A stretch of 5,848 nucleotides of DNA, from assembly GCA_949739095.1 (NCBI GenBank), contig CATIYX010000162.1:1-5848 (forward strand), in the 5' to 3' direction. Positions 1 to 5,166 of the stretch are shown here, piece after piece. The translations under genes were made by a program, and so were the position numbers. Numbering within the stretch: the stretch's first letter is position 1; each line of letters starts with the position of its first letter. The notes beneath the pieces are model-generated. The model saw nothing but the letters and a program-made list of their open reading frames with translations, made no database searches and was not told the DNA's origin. The stretch is from an uncultured Clostridia bacterium. Lineage in GTDB: Bacteria > Bacillota > Clostridia > RUG12999.

Positions 1-611
1 ACCGTCTGTGCCACTTCCGTTGGGTCTAAACAGCAATCTGTTTCTTCCACCTGCTTAAAATCCGCATTTCGATAGAACTGCGTCGCCGTCATGTCAGGGT
101 AAATCGCCGCTACCCGCACGCCATATTTACGCGCTTCCGCAAATAAACTTGCTGAAAAACTGCCGAGCGCTGCCTTCGTTGCGCCATAAGCGCAGCCGTG
201 CGGATTGTTTTGCTTTGCCGTGACCGATGAAATGTTAACGACTGCACCGCCGCACCGTTTCAAGTCCCGCAACAGCATTTGCGTAAGCACCATGGGAACC
301 TCCACATTCACCGTTACCATTTCGTGTATCTTTTGCGGATTGAGTTCCTCGTGTAACCCAAAATACCCCACACCTGCATTGTTCACCAGCAGATATATTT
401 CATCTTTTTTACGGATATCTTCCACTGTCTCCCGCACCCGGTGCAGATTTGTCAGTTCACAGACAACAGGTACAAACAATGGATTTTCCTGCTCTTTTTC
501 TTCTGAAAAGGTTCTGCCAAGTCCATATACGCGCATTCCCTGTTCCACCAGCAGTCGGCTGATTTCTCGCCCAATACCAGAGGACGCACCTGTAACAATA
601 GCAGTTTTCAT
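1..611 (-). CDS. SDR-family NAD(P)-dependent oxidoreductase, C-terminus cut by window edge
   Basis: The first 203 residues of a classical short-chain dehydrogenase/reductase are visible, and the reading frame is open to the left edge. The Rossmann cofactor motif TGASSGIG is at residues 7-14, NNAG at 77-80, the structural Asn in VNV at 102, the catalytic Ser probably at 129 (NISS), and YGATK supplies Tyr142 and Lys146. After these comes IYPDMTAT, where many family members have PGxxxT. Classical members are about 230-260 residues, so roughly 30-55 residues are missing beyond the edge. The ATG at 611 follows the stop of the spore photoproduct lyase gene by one base, with a purine-rich AAGGGGAAG upstream, so translation is probably coupled. 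It would be a soluble cytoplasmic oxidoreductase. The alcohol, ketone or sugar substrate cannot be told from sequence. Family assignment is firm; the role beside the lyase is unknown. Confidence 0.93.
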   Translation of the reverse strand, partial: MKTAIVTGASSGIGREISRLLVEQGMRVYGLGRTFSEEKEQENPLFVPVVCELTNLHRVRETVEDIRKKDEIYLLVNNAGVGYFGLHEELNPQKIHEMVTVNVEVPMVLTQMLLRDLKRCGGAVVNISSVTAKQNNPHGCAYGATKAALGSFSASLFAEARKYGVRVAAIYPDMTATQFYRNADFKQVEETDCCLDPTEVAQT

Positions 612-612
612 G

Positions 613-1638
613 CTAATCTTCCCCTTGCCATAAAAATATTTTTTTCGGCGGCAGATAATTTCCTACCCACCGCTTTATCTGTTCCGTCATTTCTACCGCA
701 CGTGCCTGTTCATATTGATAAACACCATCCTGCAATTGATACGGATATTGCAATAGTGCACTGTTCGGTCGGTTTTTCCGCATTCGTTTCAATGCATCTT
801 TTGCAGCGCGAAACTGCCCGATACTGCAATCTAAAATATCATTTGGTGAAACAGTCTCAAACGTTTCTGTGACAAGCTGTTCATAACTTATCTGCCAATT
901 TTTTTGCCACAAAACAGGGTCAAAACAGAGCCGCACGTTCCAGCCGTTTGCTGCCGCAAGAGCCGCACCTTTCAACCGCGCAGCGGTAGTTGCTGTTCCA
1001 TGTTCATACCGCATTGCAATCTCTTGCGGCGAGAGCGTCCACGCCAATATGACGTTGTCAGAAGGTGTTAAATCCGCAATTTTAGAATAGTTCGCACTTT
1101 TTGTACGAATTTCTATAGTGAGGTTTTCATGCGTTTTTGCAAATGTAATCCACTGCCGTACATAGCCCAGCATAGATTCCAGCCCCAGCAGGTCAGTATC
1201 ATAGGAAATACACAAATACAGCGGATGTTTTTGTAGCAGTTCTTCCACCTGCCGGAATGTTTCCTCTAAATTCACAAACACCACCAAATTTGCTGATGGA
1301 TACATCCCCTGCAAATAGCAATATTCGCAGTCATATAAACAATTCATCACACTGGAAGTATAATAAAAATGCGTATATCCAAAACTTTGACAGGGTCTTG
1401 CACCTTCATAAATGCATGCATTTTCCCGCTTTGCCAAAATCAGTTTTGGACTTTTCTTTTGCAGCCCAAACTGCTGTCTGCTTCGGCAAAACACGTCTTT
1501 ATAGTGCGATATGATAGTCTGCTGTGCCCGTGGAAATTTCTGCAAAATCTGCTCTGTCACCTGGTGATGCAATGCTTTTTCTTCTATATAAATATGGGAA
1601 AATGCTGGCTTAAAGGATACGCTTTCGAAGTTGTTCAA
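613..1638 (-). CDS. splB: Spore photoproduct lyase-family radical SAM enzyme
   Basis: This 341-residue protein is close to the usual length of spore photoproduct lyase, which reverses the UV-induced thymine dimer (spore photoproduct) in germinating spores using a [4Fe-4S] cluster and S-adenosylmethionine. The cluster-binding motif CxxxCxxC is C100, C104, C107. Tyr106 and Tyr108 flank the last Cys, matching the two tyrosines of the radical relay in Bacillus. YLQGMYPSANLVVFVN follows, and Lys180 lies in the EIRTK strand. The N-terminal FSHIYIEEKAL matches the family start. The canonical hydrogen-donor Cys appears shifted: Cys143 is three residues before the position I would align to it, which is Tyr146. 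The start is TTG at 1638, the only start codon in the right place, with AGGAGGGG upstream. It overlaps the nucleosidase gene by 29 nt and ends 1 nt before the SDR gene. No splA-like gene is seen. The family is clear; exact repair activity is inferred. Confidence 0.88.
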   Translation of the reverse strand: MNNFESVSFKPAFSHIYIEEKALHHQVTEQILQKFPRAQQTIISHYKDVFCRSRQQFGLQKKSPKLILAKRENACIYEGARPCQSFGYTHFYYTSSVMNCLYDCEYCYLQGMYPSANLVVFVNLEETFRQVEELLQKHPLYLCISYDTDLLGLESMLGYVRQWITFAKTHENLTIEIRTKSANYSKIADLTPSDNVILAWTLSPQEIAMRYEHGTATTAARLKGAALAAANGWNVRLCFDPVLWQKNWQISYEQLVTETFETVSPNDILDCSIGQFRAAKDALKRMRKNRPNSALLQYPYQLQDGVYQYEQARAVEMTEQIKRWVGNYLPPKKIFLWQGED

Positions 1639-2425
1639 GGTAGTGTTTCCCCTCCTGTTTTCCTGATTCCATACGCCCTGGCAGTTCTTTTAGCAACGCA
1701 CCAATATCGCCGTGTTCCAGTTTATAATAACGCAACAACTGCTGCATTTGCCGCCACTGTGTCAATGTCAAGCCATGTTCCGCCGCAATAGTTTCTATCG
1801 CCCTATATTCCCCTGATGAAAACAGTTCCGATTGCTGCCGTGCAAGGCACACTTGCGCCTGTTTGCTCCACGCTATAATGACGCTGGCATGGCGTTCTAC
1901 AAGTTGTTCCACCTGCTGCTTTGATAGTCGGCTGCCATCCGCCGCATCCGACACAATTTTTAAAAACGTCATTTGATGAGGCTGTAGAAACATCTGTCCC
2001 GCCTGATAAATCCCTGCTGCTTCCATATCCAACAATGCTGTTTCCCGTGCACCATCCTTGATGACTGTCGGACAAGTTGTAAGTGTTGCTTCTTCAAATG
2101 GATGACGCAATAATATATCCGGATAGAATGTTCTTCCCGTCGTCTGCTGCACAATTTTATTGCACAGATAACATGTCCCCTGCGGCTGCTGTGCACTACC
2201 GCAAATGCCAACATTTATCAGTAAATCCTGCTCCAGTGGTGGGCGGCGTGCAAACAAATAAGACACTGCTGCTGCCGCCTGAACCTCTCCCACGCCAGTC
2301 AAAATCAAGCTGGTATTCTCATTTTCAAATATTTGCATATGTGTTTCTTCCACACATTTTTTCAGCCCCATCTGCCGGATGAAAGTCCGCGCTTCAGGAT
2401 AAAGTGCCATTGCGTAGTATATCAT
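1610..2425 (-). CDS. MTA/SAH nucleosidase-like phosphorylase-superfamily protein with C-terminal extension
   Basis: The 271-residue protein resembles 5'-methylthioadenosine/S-adenosylhomocysteine nucleosidase (PNP/UDP phosphorylase superfamily). Visible family motifs in order are AMALYPEA with Glu11 (equivalent to the catalytic-site Glu12 of E. coli MTAN), TGVGEVQAAAA at 43-53, NVGICGS at 71-77, DMEAAG at 133-138 with Glu135 (Glu174 equivalent), and VSDAAD at 158-163 with Asp160 (the general-acid Asp197 equivalent). The stretch between the glycine-rich strand and DMEAAG is shorter than in E. coli MTAN by about 35 residues. About 75 residues after the core (from about 195) form a predicted helical, charged tail absent from MTAN. 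Its ATG overlaps the merR stop as ATGA, with GGAAGGAAG upstream, and its end overlaps the lyase gene. A likely cytoplasmic role is cleavage of adenine nucleosides such as 5'-deoxyadenosine, MTA or SAH made during SAM use; this is inference from context. A phosphorylase activity is the main alternative. Confidence 0.82.
   Translation of the reverse strand: MIYYAMALYPEARTFIRQMGLKKCVEETHMQIFENENTSLILTGVGEVQAAAAVSYLFARRPPLEQDLLINVGICGSAQQPQGTCYLCNKIVQQTTGRTFYPDILLRHPFEEATLTTCPTVIKDGARETALLDMEAAGIYQAGQMFLQPHQMTFLKIVSDAADGSRLSKQQVEQLVERHASVIIAWSKQAQVCLARQQSELFSSGEYRAIETIAAEHGLTLTQWRQMQQLLRYYKLEHGDIGALLKELPGRMESGKQEGKHYLEQLRKRIL
1649..1656 (-). promoter_or_regulatory. Ribosome binding site supporting the TTG start of the lyase gene
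   Basis: AGGAGGGG lies inside the 3' end of the nucleosidase gene, 10 nt before the TTG at 1638. No ATG or GTG occurs in frame between it and the conserved IYIEE segment, so this site decides the non-ATG start. Confidence 0.7.
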
Positions 2426-3264
2426 AATTTCTTTTCTTCCTTCCCCAGCACTTTCACTGACAATTTCAACAGATACTCATCTTCTTCCTGAATGGAAAGC
2501 TGGTCCAACATCATTTCCTCAAAAATCCATTCCGCTAAACATATATGATGCGCTTTTGCATAGACAAAGAGCTTTTGATATGTCTCTCCCATTGTCTCGA
2601 AACCGCCGCGGTGGTATGCTACCAAATAGTTTCCTGCTTCTTTAGTAATCTGTGGAATTTCCGATTGTTTCTCCAACACTTTCACATAAAAACAGGCATA
2701 CTTTTCATACTGTCCCGCACGCATATCCTCGCTTCTTCGCAGCCCGCCCTGTGTATGGTGTACATGGAATCCCCGCTCTATACACTGATTTACCAATGCT
2801 GCAGCATTTTCTGTAAAACTCCTGTCATCTGTTTCTTGAAAGGTATTTGAGCACAAAAAAGTTTCTTGTTTTTCCCATTTTATTGCAATCATCTCGGCAT
2901 TTGCCCGACATGCCTGCTGCGTGACTTCATATTTTTCCTGAATGAGTCGTTTCATCGCATTTAGTTCCCGCAATTTTTCATCAACTGCTTTTTCCTGTCT
3001 ACACAGCAACTGTAATAGCTTCTGTGGAGAACGCTTGTCCATATATGTTTTAATTTCTTCTAATGGCATACCTAATTCCCGCAAAATCACAATAACAGAA
3101 AACACCTCATATTGTGCCGGAGAATAATATCGGTATCCATTCTCTCCTACAATCTCCGGTGAAAACACACCTATTGCATCGTAGTGAAACAGCGTATGCT
3201 TTGTAACATGGCATAACTTTGCAAATTCTCCTGTGGAAAAGAAAGGTTTTAAAATTTTACTCAT
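2422..3264 (-). CDS. MerR-family transcriptional regulator with GyrI/BmrR-like ligand-binding domain
   Basis: The protein is 280 residues from the preferred start. Residues about 8-30 (FFSTGEFAKL...TLFHYDAIGVF) are the MerR helix-turn-helix and GENGYRYYS (40-48) is the wing. A second helical pair, LRELGMPLEEIKTYM, follows, then a likely dimer coiled coil at about 82-115. Residues about 125-275 resemble a GyrI-like effector domain of the BmrR type, with YLVAYHRGGFETMGETYQKL and WIFEEMM and a final LKLSVKV strand. Such regulators sense cationic or hydrophobic drugs and distort promoters with long spacers. I chose ATG 3264 over ATG 3273 because AGGAG sits 10 nt before 3264 but only 1 nt before 3273. 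It is first in a minus-strand operon and faces the MATE exporter gene, whose 19-bp-spaced promoter is its likely target. Its own promoter overlaps that one, so autoregulation is likely. The ligand is unknown. Confidence 0.92.
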   Translation of the reverse strand: MSKILKPFFSTGEFAKLCHVTKHTLFHYDAIGVFSPEIVGENGYRYYSPAQYEVFSVIVILRELGMPLEEIKTYMDKRSPQKLLQLLCRQEKAVDEKLRELNAMKRLIQEKYEVTQQACRANAEMIAIKWEKQETFLCSNTFQETDDRSFTENAAALVNQCIERGFHVHHTQGGLRRSEDMRAGQYEKYACFYVKVLEKQSEIPQITKEAGNYLVAYHRGGFETMGETYQKLFVYAKAHHICLAEWIFEEMMLDQLSIQEEDEYLLKLSVKVLGKEEKKL

Positions 3265-3274
3265 TTTTTGCATT

Positions 3275-3279
3275 CTCCT
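3275..3279 (-). promoter_or_regulatory. Ribosome binding site deciding the merR start
   Basis: AGGAG is followed by 10 nt and ATG at 3264, a normal spacing. It is only one base from ATG at 3273, too close for that codon to be used well. This trims three residues from the longest possible reading frame. Confidence 0.7.
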
Positions 3280-3280
3280 A

Positions 3281-3311
3281 TTGACTATCGGGTTACCCTA
3301 TCCCTTATAAT
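3281..3311 (+). promoter_or_regulatory. MATE promoter with 19-bp spacer (MerR-activated type)
   Basis: The -35 is TTGACT at 3281-3286 and the -10 is TATAAT at 3306-3311, both near consensus but separated by 19 bp instead of 17. This over-long spacing is characteristic of promoters that MerR-family activators realign by untwisting the DNA. The expected transcription start is near 3318, giving a leader of about 180 nt before the MATE start codon. The boxes and spacing are seen directly; use by the neighbouring regulator is inferred from divergent placement. Confidence 0.8.
3286..3302. promoter_or_regulatory. Candidate MerR operator dyad in the MATE promoter spacer
   Basis: GGGT-T-ACCC (3290-3298) is a perfect small dyad centred on 3294. 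It extends imperfectly outward (TATC on the left, TATC on the right, partly matching). It lies between the -35 and -10 boxes, as MerR operators do, though centred about 2 bp to the left of the spacer midpoint. CTATC occurs at 3285-3289 and 3298-3302, and its inverse GATAG at 3316-3320, so the true half-sites could be wider. Confidence 0.55.
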
Positions 3312-3335
3312 ACCAGATAGTGCATCAAAATGCAA
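3307..3335 (-). promoter_or_regulatory. merR operon promoter overlapping the MATE -10
   Basis: Read on the minus strand, TTGCAT (3335-3330) and TATTAT (3312-3307) are separated by exactly 17 bp, a good housekeeping-type promoter. The transcript would start near 3300 and reach the merR ATG at 3264 after about 36 nt. Its -10 shares bases 3307-3311 with the MATE -10, so two polymerases could not occupy both sites, and protein bound at the dyad would sit at its start site. Confidence 0.65.
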
Positions 3336-3404
3336 GGAAAATCTCCCATCTATCAAAGAATTACTGCTAAAATTCTGTATCTCCTTGCAGAAATGCACGT
3401 GTAG
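3330..3404 (+). CDS. Possible 24-codon upstream ORF in the MATE leader
   Basis: ATG at 3330 opens a 24-codon frame ending in TAG at 3402-3404. The peptide begins MQGKSPIYQR and ends LYLLAEMHV. It lies wholly inside the MATE leader, starting about 12 nt after the predicted transcription start. Its codons 17-21 overlap segment C, which can pair with the MATE ribosome binding site, so a ribosome on this frame would unmask that site. This is the arrangement used by antibiotic-inducible leader peptides of the erm and cat type. Against it, no convincing ribosome binding site precedes the ATG. The frame differs from that of MATE. It could equally be a chance frame; the SPIYQRI start loosely recalls GntR-type regulators, so a decayed remnant is another option. 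Confidence 0.3.
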   Translation: MQGKSPIYQRITAKILYLLAEMHV

Positions 3405-3409
3405 TATGA

Positions 3410-3450
3410 AAAATCTCTTATCATCTCTGTTCCTGCTGATAGGAGATTTT
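3410..3450 (+). promoter_or_regulatory. 14-bp stem-loop in the MATE leader
   Basis: AAAATCTCTTATCA (3410-3423) and TGATAGGAGATTTT (3437-3450) form a 14-bp stem with one G-U pair and a 13-nt loop. The 3' arm ends in four Ts that are themselves paired and are followed by GAATC, so as a plain intrinsic terminator it would be weak. It fits better as one arm of an alternative-folding leader. Confidence 0.6.
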
Positions 3451-3488
3451 GAATCACTAATTGTTTGCCCGTTACAGGACTGCAAAAT

Positions 3489-3493
3489 GGAGG
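3489..3493 (+). promoter_or_regulatory. Ribosome binding site deciding the MATE start
   Basis: GGAGG is followed by 5 nt and ATG at 3499. The earlier in-frame ATGs at 3406 and 3487 have no such site, so the protein starts at 3499. The same bases can be masked by pairing with 3378-3390. Confidence 0.85.
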
Positions 3494-3498
3494 TAAAT

Positions 3499-4842
3499 AT
3501 GAACAACGCAATTTCAAAAAATTTCGGATTTGGCGGACTATTACGGTTTGCTTTTCCCACTATTGTTATGATGATTTTTATGTCCCTCTACACCATTATA
3601 GATGGTTTTTTTGTGGCGCGTTTTGTTAATACAGATGCGCTTTCTGCTGTGAATTTGACCTATCCTCTTGCCGGGCTCACCATGACAATCGGCATTATGT
3701 TTGCAACCGGCGGAAATGCCGTCATTTCTCGCCAACTCGGAGAAGGAAAACCACTGGAAGCAAAGCAGAATTTTACACTGATTGTCTGCGTTGCAACGGT
3801 AATTGGTCTCATTATTACACTCCTGACACTATTATTCTTAGAACCATTAGTCATTTTGATGGGCGCCAGCGGCTCCCTGATTCCACTTTGTCAGGACTAT
3901 TTATGGATATTAACAGTGTTTGCACCTGTATCTGTGCTACAAATGCTGTTCCAAAGCTTTTTTGTCACAGCAGGAAAACCAGGGCTTGGTCTAGCACTAA
4001 CCATTGCAGCCGGTGTTGCAAATATGTTGCTGGACTATGTATTTGTCGCTATACTCGGCTGGGGCGTTCAAGGCGCTGCCTGGGCGACAGTCACCGGTTA
4101 TTGTATTCCTGCCTTTGGCGGAATCCTGTTCTTTTTATGCAACCGAAAAGGCTTGTGTTTCACCCTGCCCAAGCTACGGTGGCGTATACTAGGAGAAAGC
4201 TGTTTCAACGGCTCCTCCGAAATGGTTACCAACATATCAACCAGCGTAACCACATTTTTATTTAATATTCTAATGATGCGTTATATCGGCTCAGATGGTG
4301 TTGCCGCAATTACGGTTATCCTGTATTGCCAATTTTTGATGACTTCACTTTACTTGGGATTTTCCATGGGCGTTTCCCCTGTGATAGGTTTTCAATATGG
4401 CAGTCAAAACAAAGCGGGATTGCAACAGATTTTTCGTATTTGTATGCTGTTTGTTGGGCTATCTTCTGTGCTGATATTTGGTCTTGCACTGCTTTGCACA
4501 AAACCCATTGCCACCCTGTTTACCGCCAAAGATTCTGCCGTTTATCCATTAATTATCCGCGGTCTCGGATTATTCTCTATCGGATTCTTGTTTGCAGGCA
4601 TAAATATTTTCGCCTCCGCACTGTTTACAGCCCTGTCCAATGGTAAAATATCCGCGCTGCTTTCTTTCTCCAGAACCTTCGTTTTTATTTTGCTAGGGCT
4701 TTGGCTGCTTCCGCTCTGGCTTCAGGTAGACGGTATCTGGCTTGCCATTCCTTTTGCCGAACTGATAACAGTTGCCGTCAGCCTTCTATGTATCCGCTGG
4801 CAAAACCGATATTATGCATTATATGAAAGAAAAAGCAGATAA
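3499..4842 (+). CDS. MATE-family multidrug efflux transporter
   Basis: The 447-residue integral membrane protein has the size and twelve hydrophobic segments of a MATE exporter. Segments lie roughly at 15-38, 50-72, 91-115, 132-157, 162-188, 190-214, 245-262, 270-295, 310-335, 350-378, 384-407 and 412-432, in two similar six-helix halves. Family signs are IIDGFFVARFV with Asp35 in helix 1, GGNAVISRQLGEG (71-83) after helix 2, and NMLLDY with Asn175 and Asp179 in helix 5, matching the conserved Asn/Asp cation-coupling pair of the N-lobe. The sequence resembles the MepA-like clostridial branch. These pumps export cationic or hydrophobic compounds in exchange for Na+ or H+. It is alone on the plus strand, divergent from the MerR gene, with a MerR-type promoter, a long structured leader and a terminator hairpin downstream. 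The frame is open for 77 codons before the true start, but that stretch is leader. Substrate unknown. Confidence 0.94.
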   Translation: MNNAISKNFGFGGLLRFAFPTIVMMIFMSLYTIIDGFFVARFVNTDALSAVNLTYPLAGLTMTIGIMFATGGNAVISRQLGEGKPLEAKQNFTLIVCVATVIGLIITLLTLLFLEPLVILMGASGSLIPLCQDYLWILTVFAPVSVLQMLFQSFFVTAGKPGLGLALTIAAGVANMLLDYVFVAILGWGVQGAAWATVTGYCIPAFGGILFFLCNRKGLCFTLPKLRWRILGESCFNGSSEMVTNISTSVTTFLFNILMMRYIGSDGVAAITVILYCQFLMTSLYLGFSMGVSPVIGFQYGSQNKAGLQQIFRICMLFVGLSSVLIFGLALLCTKPIATLFTAKDSAVYPLIIRGLGLFSIGFLFAGINIFASALFTALSNGKISALLSFSRTFVFILLGLWLLPLWLQVDGIWLAIPFAELITVAVSLLCIRWQNRYYALYERKSR

Positions 4843-4871
4843 TACTTTGCCTATTCATGTCCCCATTTAAT

Positions 4872-4920
4872 AGCCAAGCGCCTGACGATTCGTCAGGCGC
4901 TTGGCTTACTTTGCGGTTTT
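4872..4920 (+). terminator. Strong hairpin terminator after MATE, possibly bidirectional
   Basis: AGCCAAGCGCCTGACG (4872-4887) and its exact reverse complement (4891-4906) make a 16-bp GC-rich stem with a 3-nt loop. It starts 29 nt after the MATE stop. The plus-strand tail TTACTTTGCGGTTTT is T-rich but interrupted. It lies between convergent genes, MATE on the plus strand and the 74-codon ORF on the minus strand, so it may stop both. The minus-strand tail ATTAAATGG is poorer. Confidence 0.8.
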
Positions 4921-5143
4921 ACTCACGAGGTAAGCACAGTAGGTTGTCTGTCCCATATTCATTGGGTGCAGATTTCACATATTTTTCTCCAAGTATGCTA
5001 ACCGCCAGAATTAGAAACGGATATGGATAGATATCAACTTGAATACTGCCCGGATATTTCTTTAAATAATCGTGCAGTACCTCTTTGGATTGAAAAATAT
5101 TTAGATTCAGGTAATTCTCTAAGATGTGAGAAAGGAGAGACAT
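4919..5143 (-). CDS. Small ORF of unknown function, 74 aa
   Basis: I do not recognise this protein. It begins MSLLSHILENYLN, continues with a charged segment (SKEVLHDYLKKYPG), has one short hydrophobic stretch (YPYPFLILAVSILG, about residues 39-52), and ends GTDNLLCLPRE. It has no clear signal peptide, Cys pair or catalytic motif. AAGGAG stands 7 nt before the ATG, which is good spacing, and the frame starts 21 nt after the kinase stop. It ends before the convergent terminator hairpin. All of that fits a last gene of the kinase operon. Against it, the ribosome binding site, ATG and first codons are all inside a perfect 18-bp inverted repeat, so MSLLSH may come from a terminator hairpin and the rest could be a gene fragment. 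It is a real small gene or remnant at about even odds. Confidence 0.4.
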   Translation of the reverse strand: MSLLSHILENYLNLNIFQSKEVLHDYLKKYPGSIQVDIYPYPFLILAVSILGEKYVKSAPNEYGTDNLLCLPRE

Positions 5144-5166
5144 TATGTCTCTCCTTTCTCACTTTT
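5126..5166 (+). terminator. Perfect 18-bp inverted repeat with T-run, probable terminator
   Basis: GTGAGAAAGGAGAGACAT (5126-5143) is repeated as its exact reverse complement at 5145-5162, with one base between. In RNA the innermost pair must open, leaving 17 bp and a 3-nt loop. On the plus strand the stem is followed directly by TTTT (5163-5166), terminator-like, and would block antisense transcription into the kinase gene. On the minus strand it begins 2 nt after the kinase stop but the tail ATCTTAGAG is poor. It also buries the ribosome binding site and ATG of the 74-codon ORF. Confidence 0.6.

Larger units (their letters stand above)
3318..3498 (+). promoter_or_regulatory. Structured 5' leader of the MATE gene, possible attenuator
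   Basis: The leader contains complementary segments that compete. A2 (3410-3423) pairs with B (3437-3450) over 14 bp with one G-U. A1 (3338-3346 plus 3351-3355) also pairs with B over 14 Watson-Crick bp with a 4-nt bulge. C (3378-3390) pairs with D (3480-3495) over 13 bp with one G-U and a 3-nt bulge, and D contains the whole GGAGG of the MATE ribosome binding site. A2:B nests inside C:D, so together they form an OFF fold. A1:B crosses C:D, so forming it should free the binding site. I do not recognise a known riboswitch class here. The pairings are read directly; the switching is inference. Confidence 0.45.

Noticed and set aside
205..633. Plus-strand ORF of 142 codons
   Set aside because: It is antisense to the SDR gene, whose cofactor and catalytic motifs are intact in the minus frame; its own product is Ser/Pro/Thr-rich with no domain.
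1369..1791. Plus-strand ORF of 140 codons across the lyase/nucleosidase junction
   Set aside because: It is antisense to two genes with clear motifs, has no good ribosome binding site, and its product shows no recognisable pattern.
3265..3273. ATG 3273 as the merR start
   Set aside because: AGGAG would be only 1 nt away; ATG 3264 has proper 10-nt spacing.
3268..3498. A 77-codon N-terminal extension of the MATE protein starting from TTG 3268
   Set aside because: It runs through the promoter boxes and leader, has no ribosome binding site, and 447 residues from ATG 3499 is the normal MATE length.
3318..3498. Known riboswitch in the MATE leader (guanidine, xanthine or yjdF type, which can precede efflux genes)
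   Set aside because: I could not find the conserved core sequences of these classes; only the competing helices are supported.
4872..4906. Hairpin as an attachment site or mobile-element end
   Set aside because: There is no integrase, transposase or flanking direct repeat; its place 29 nt after a stop codon fits a terminator.
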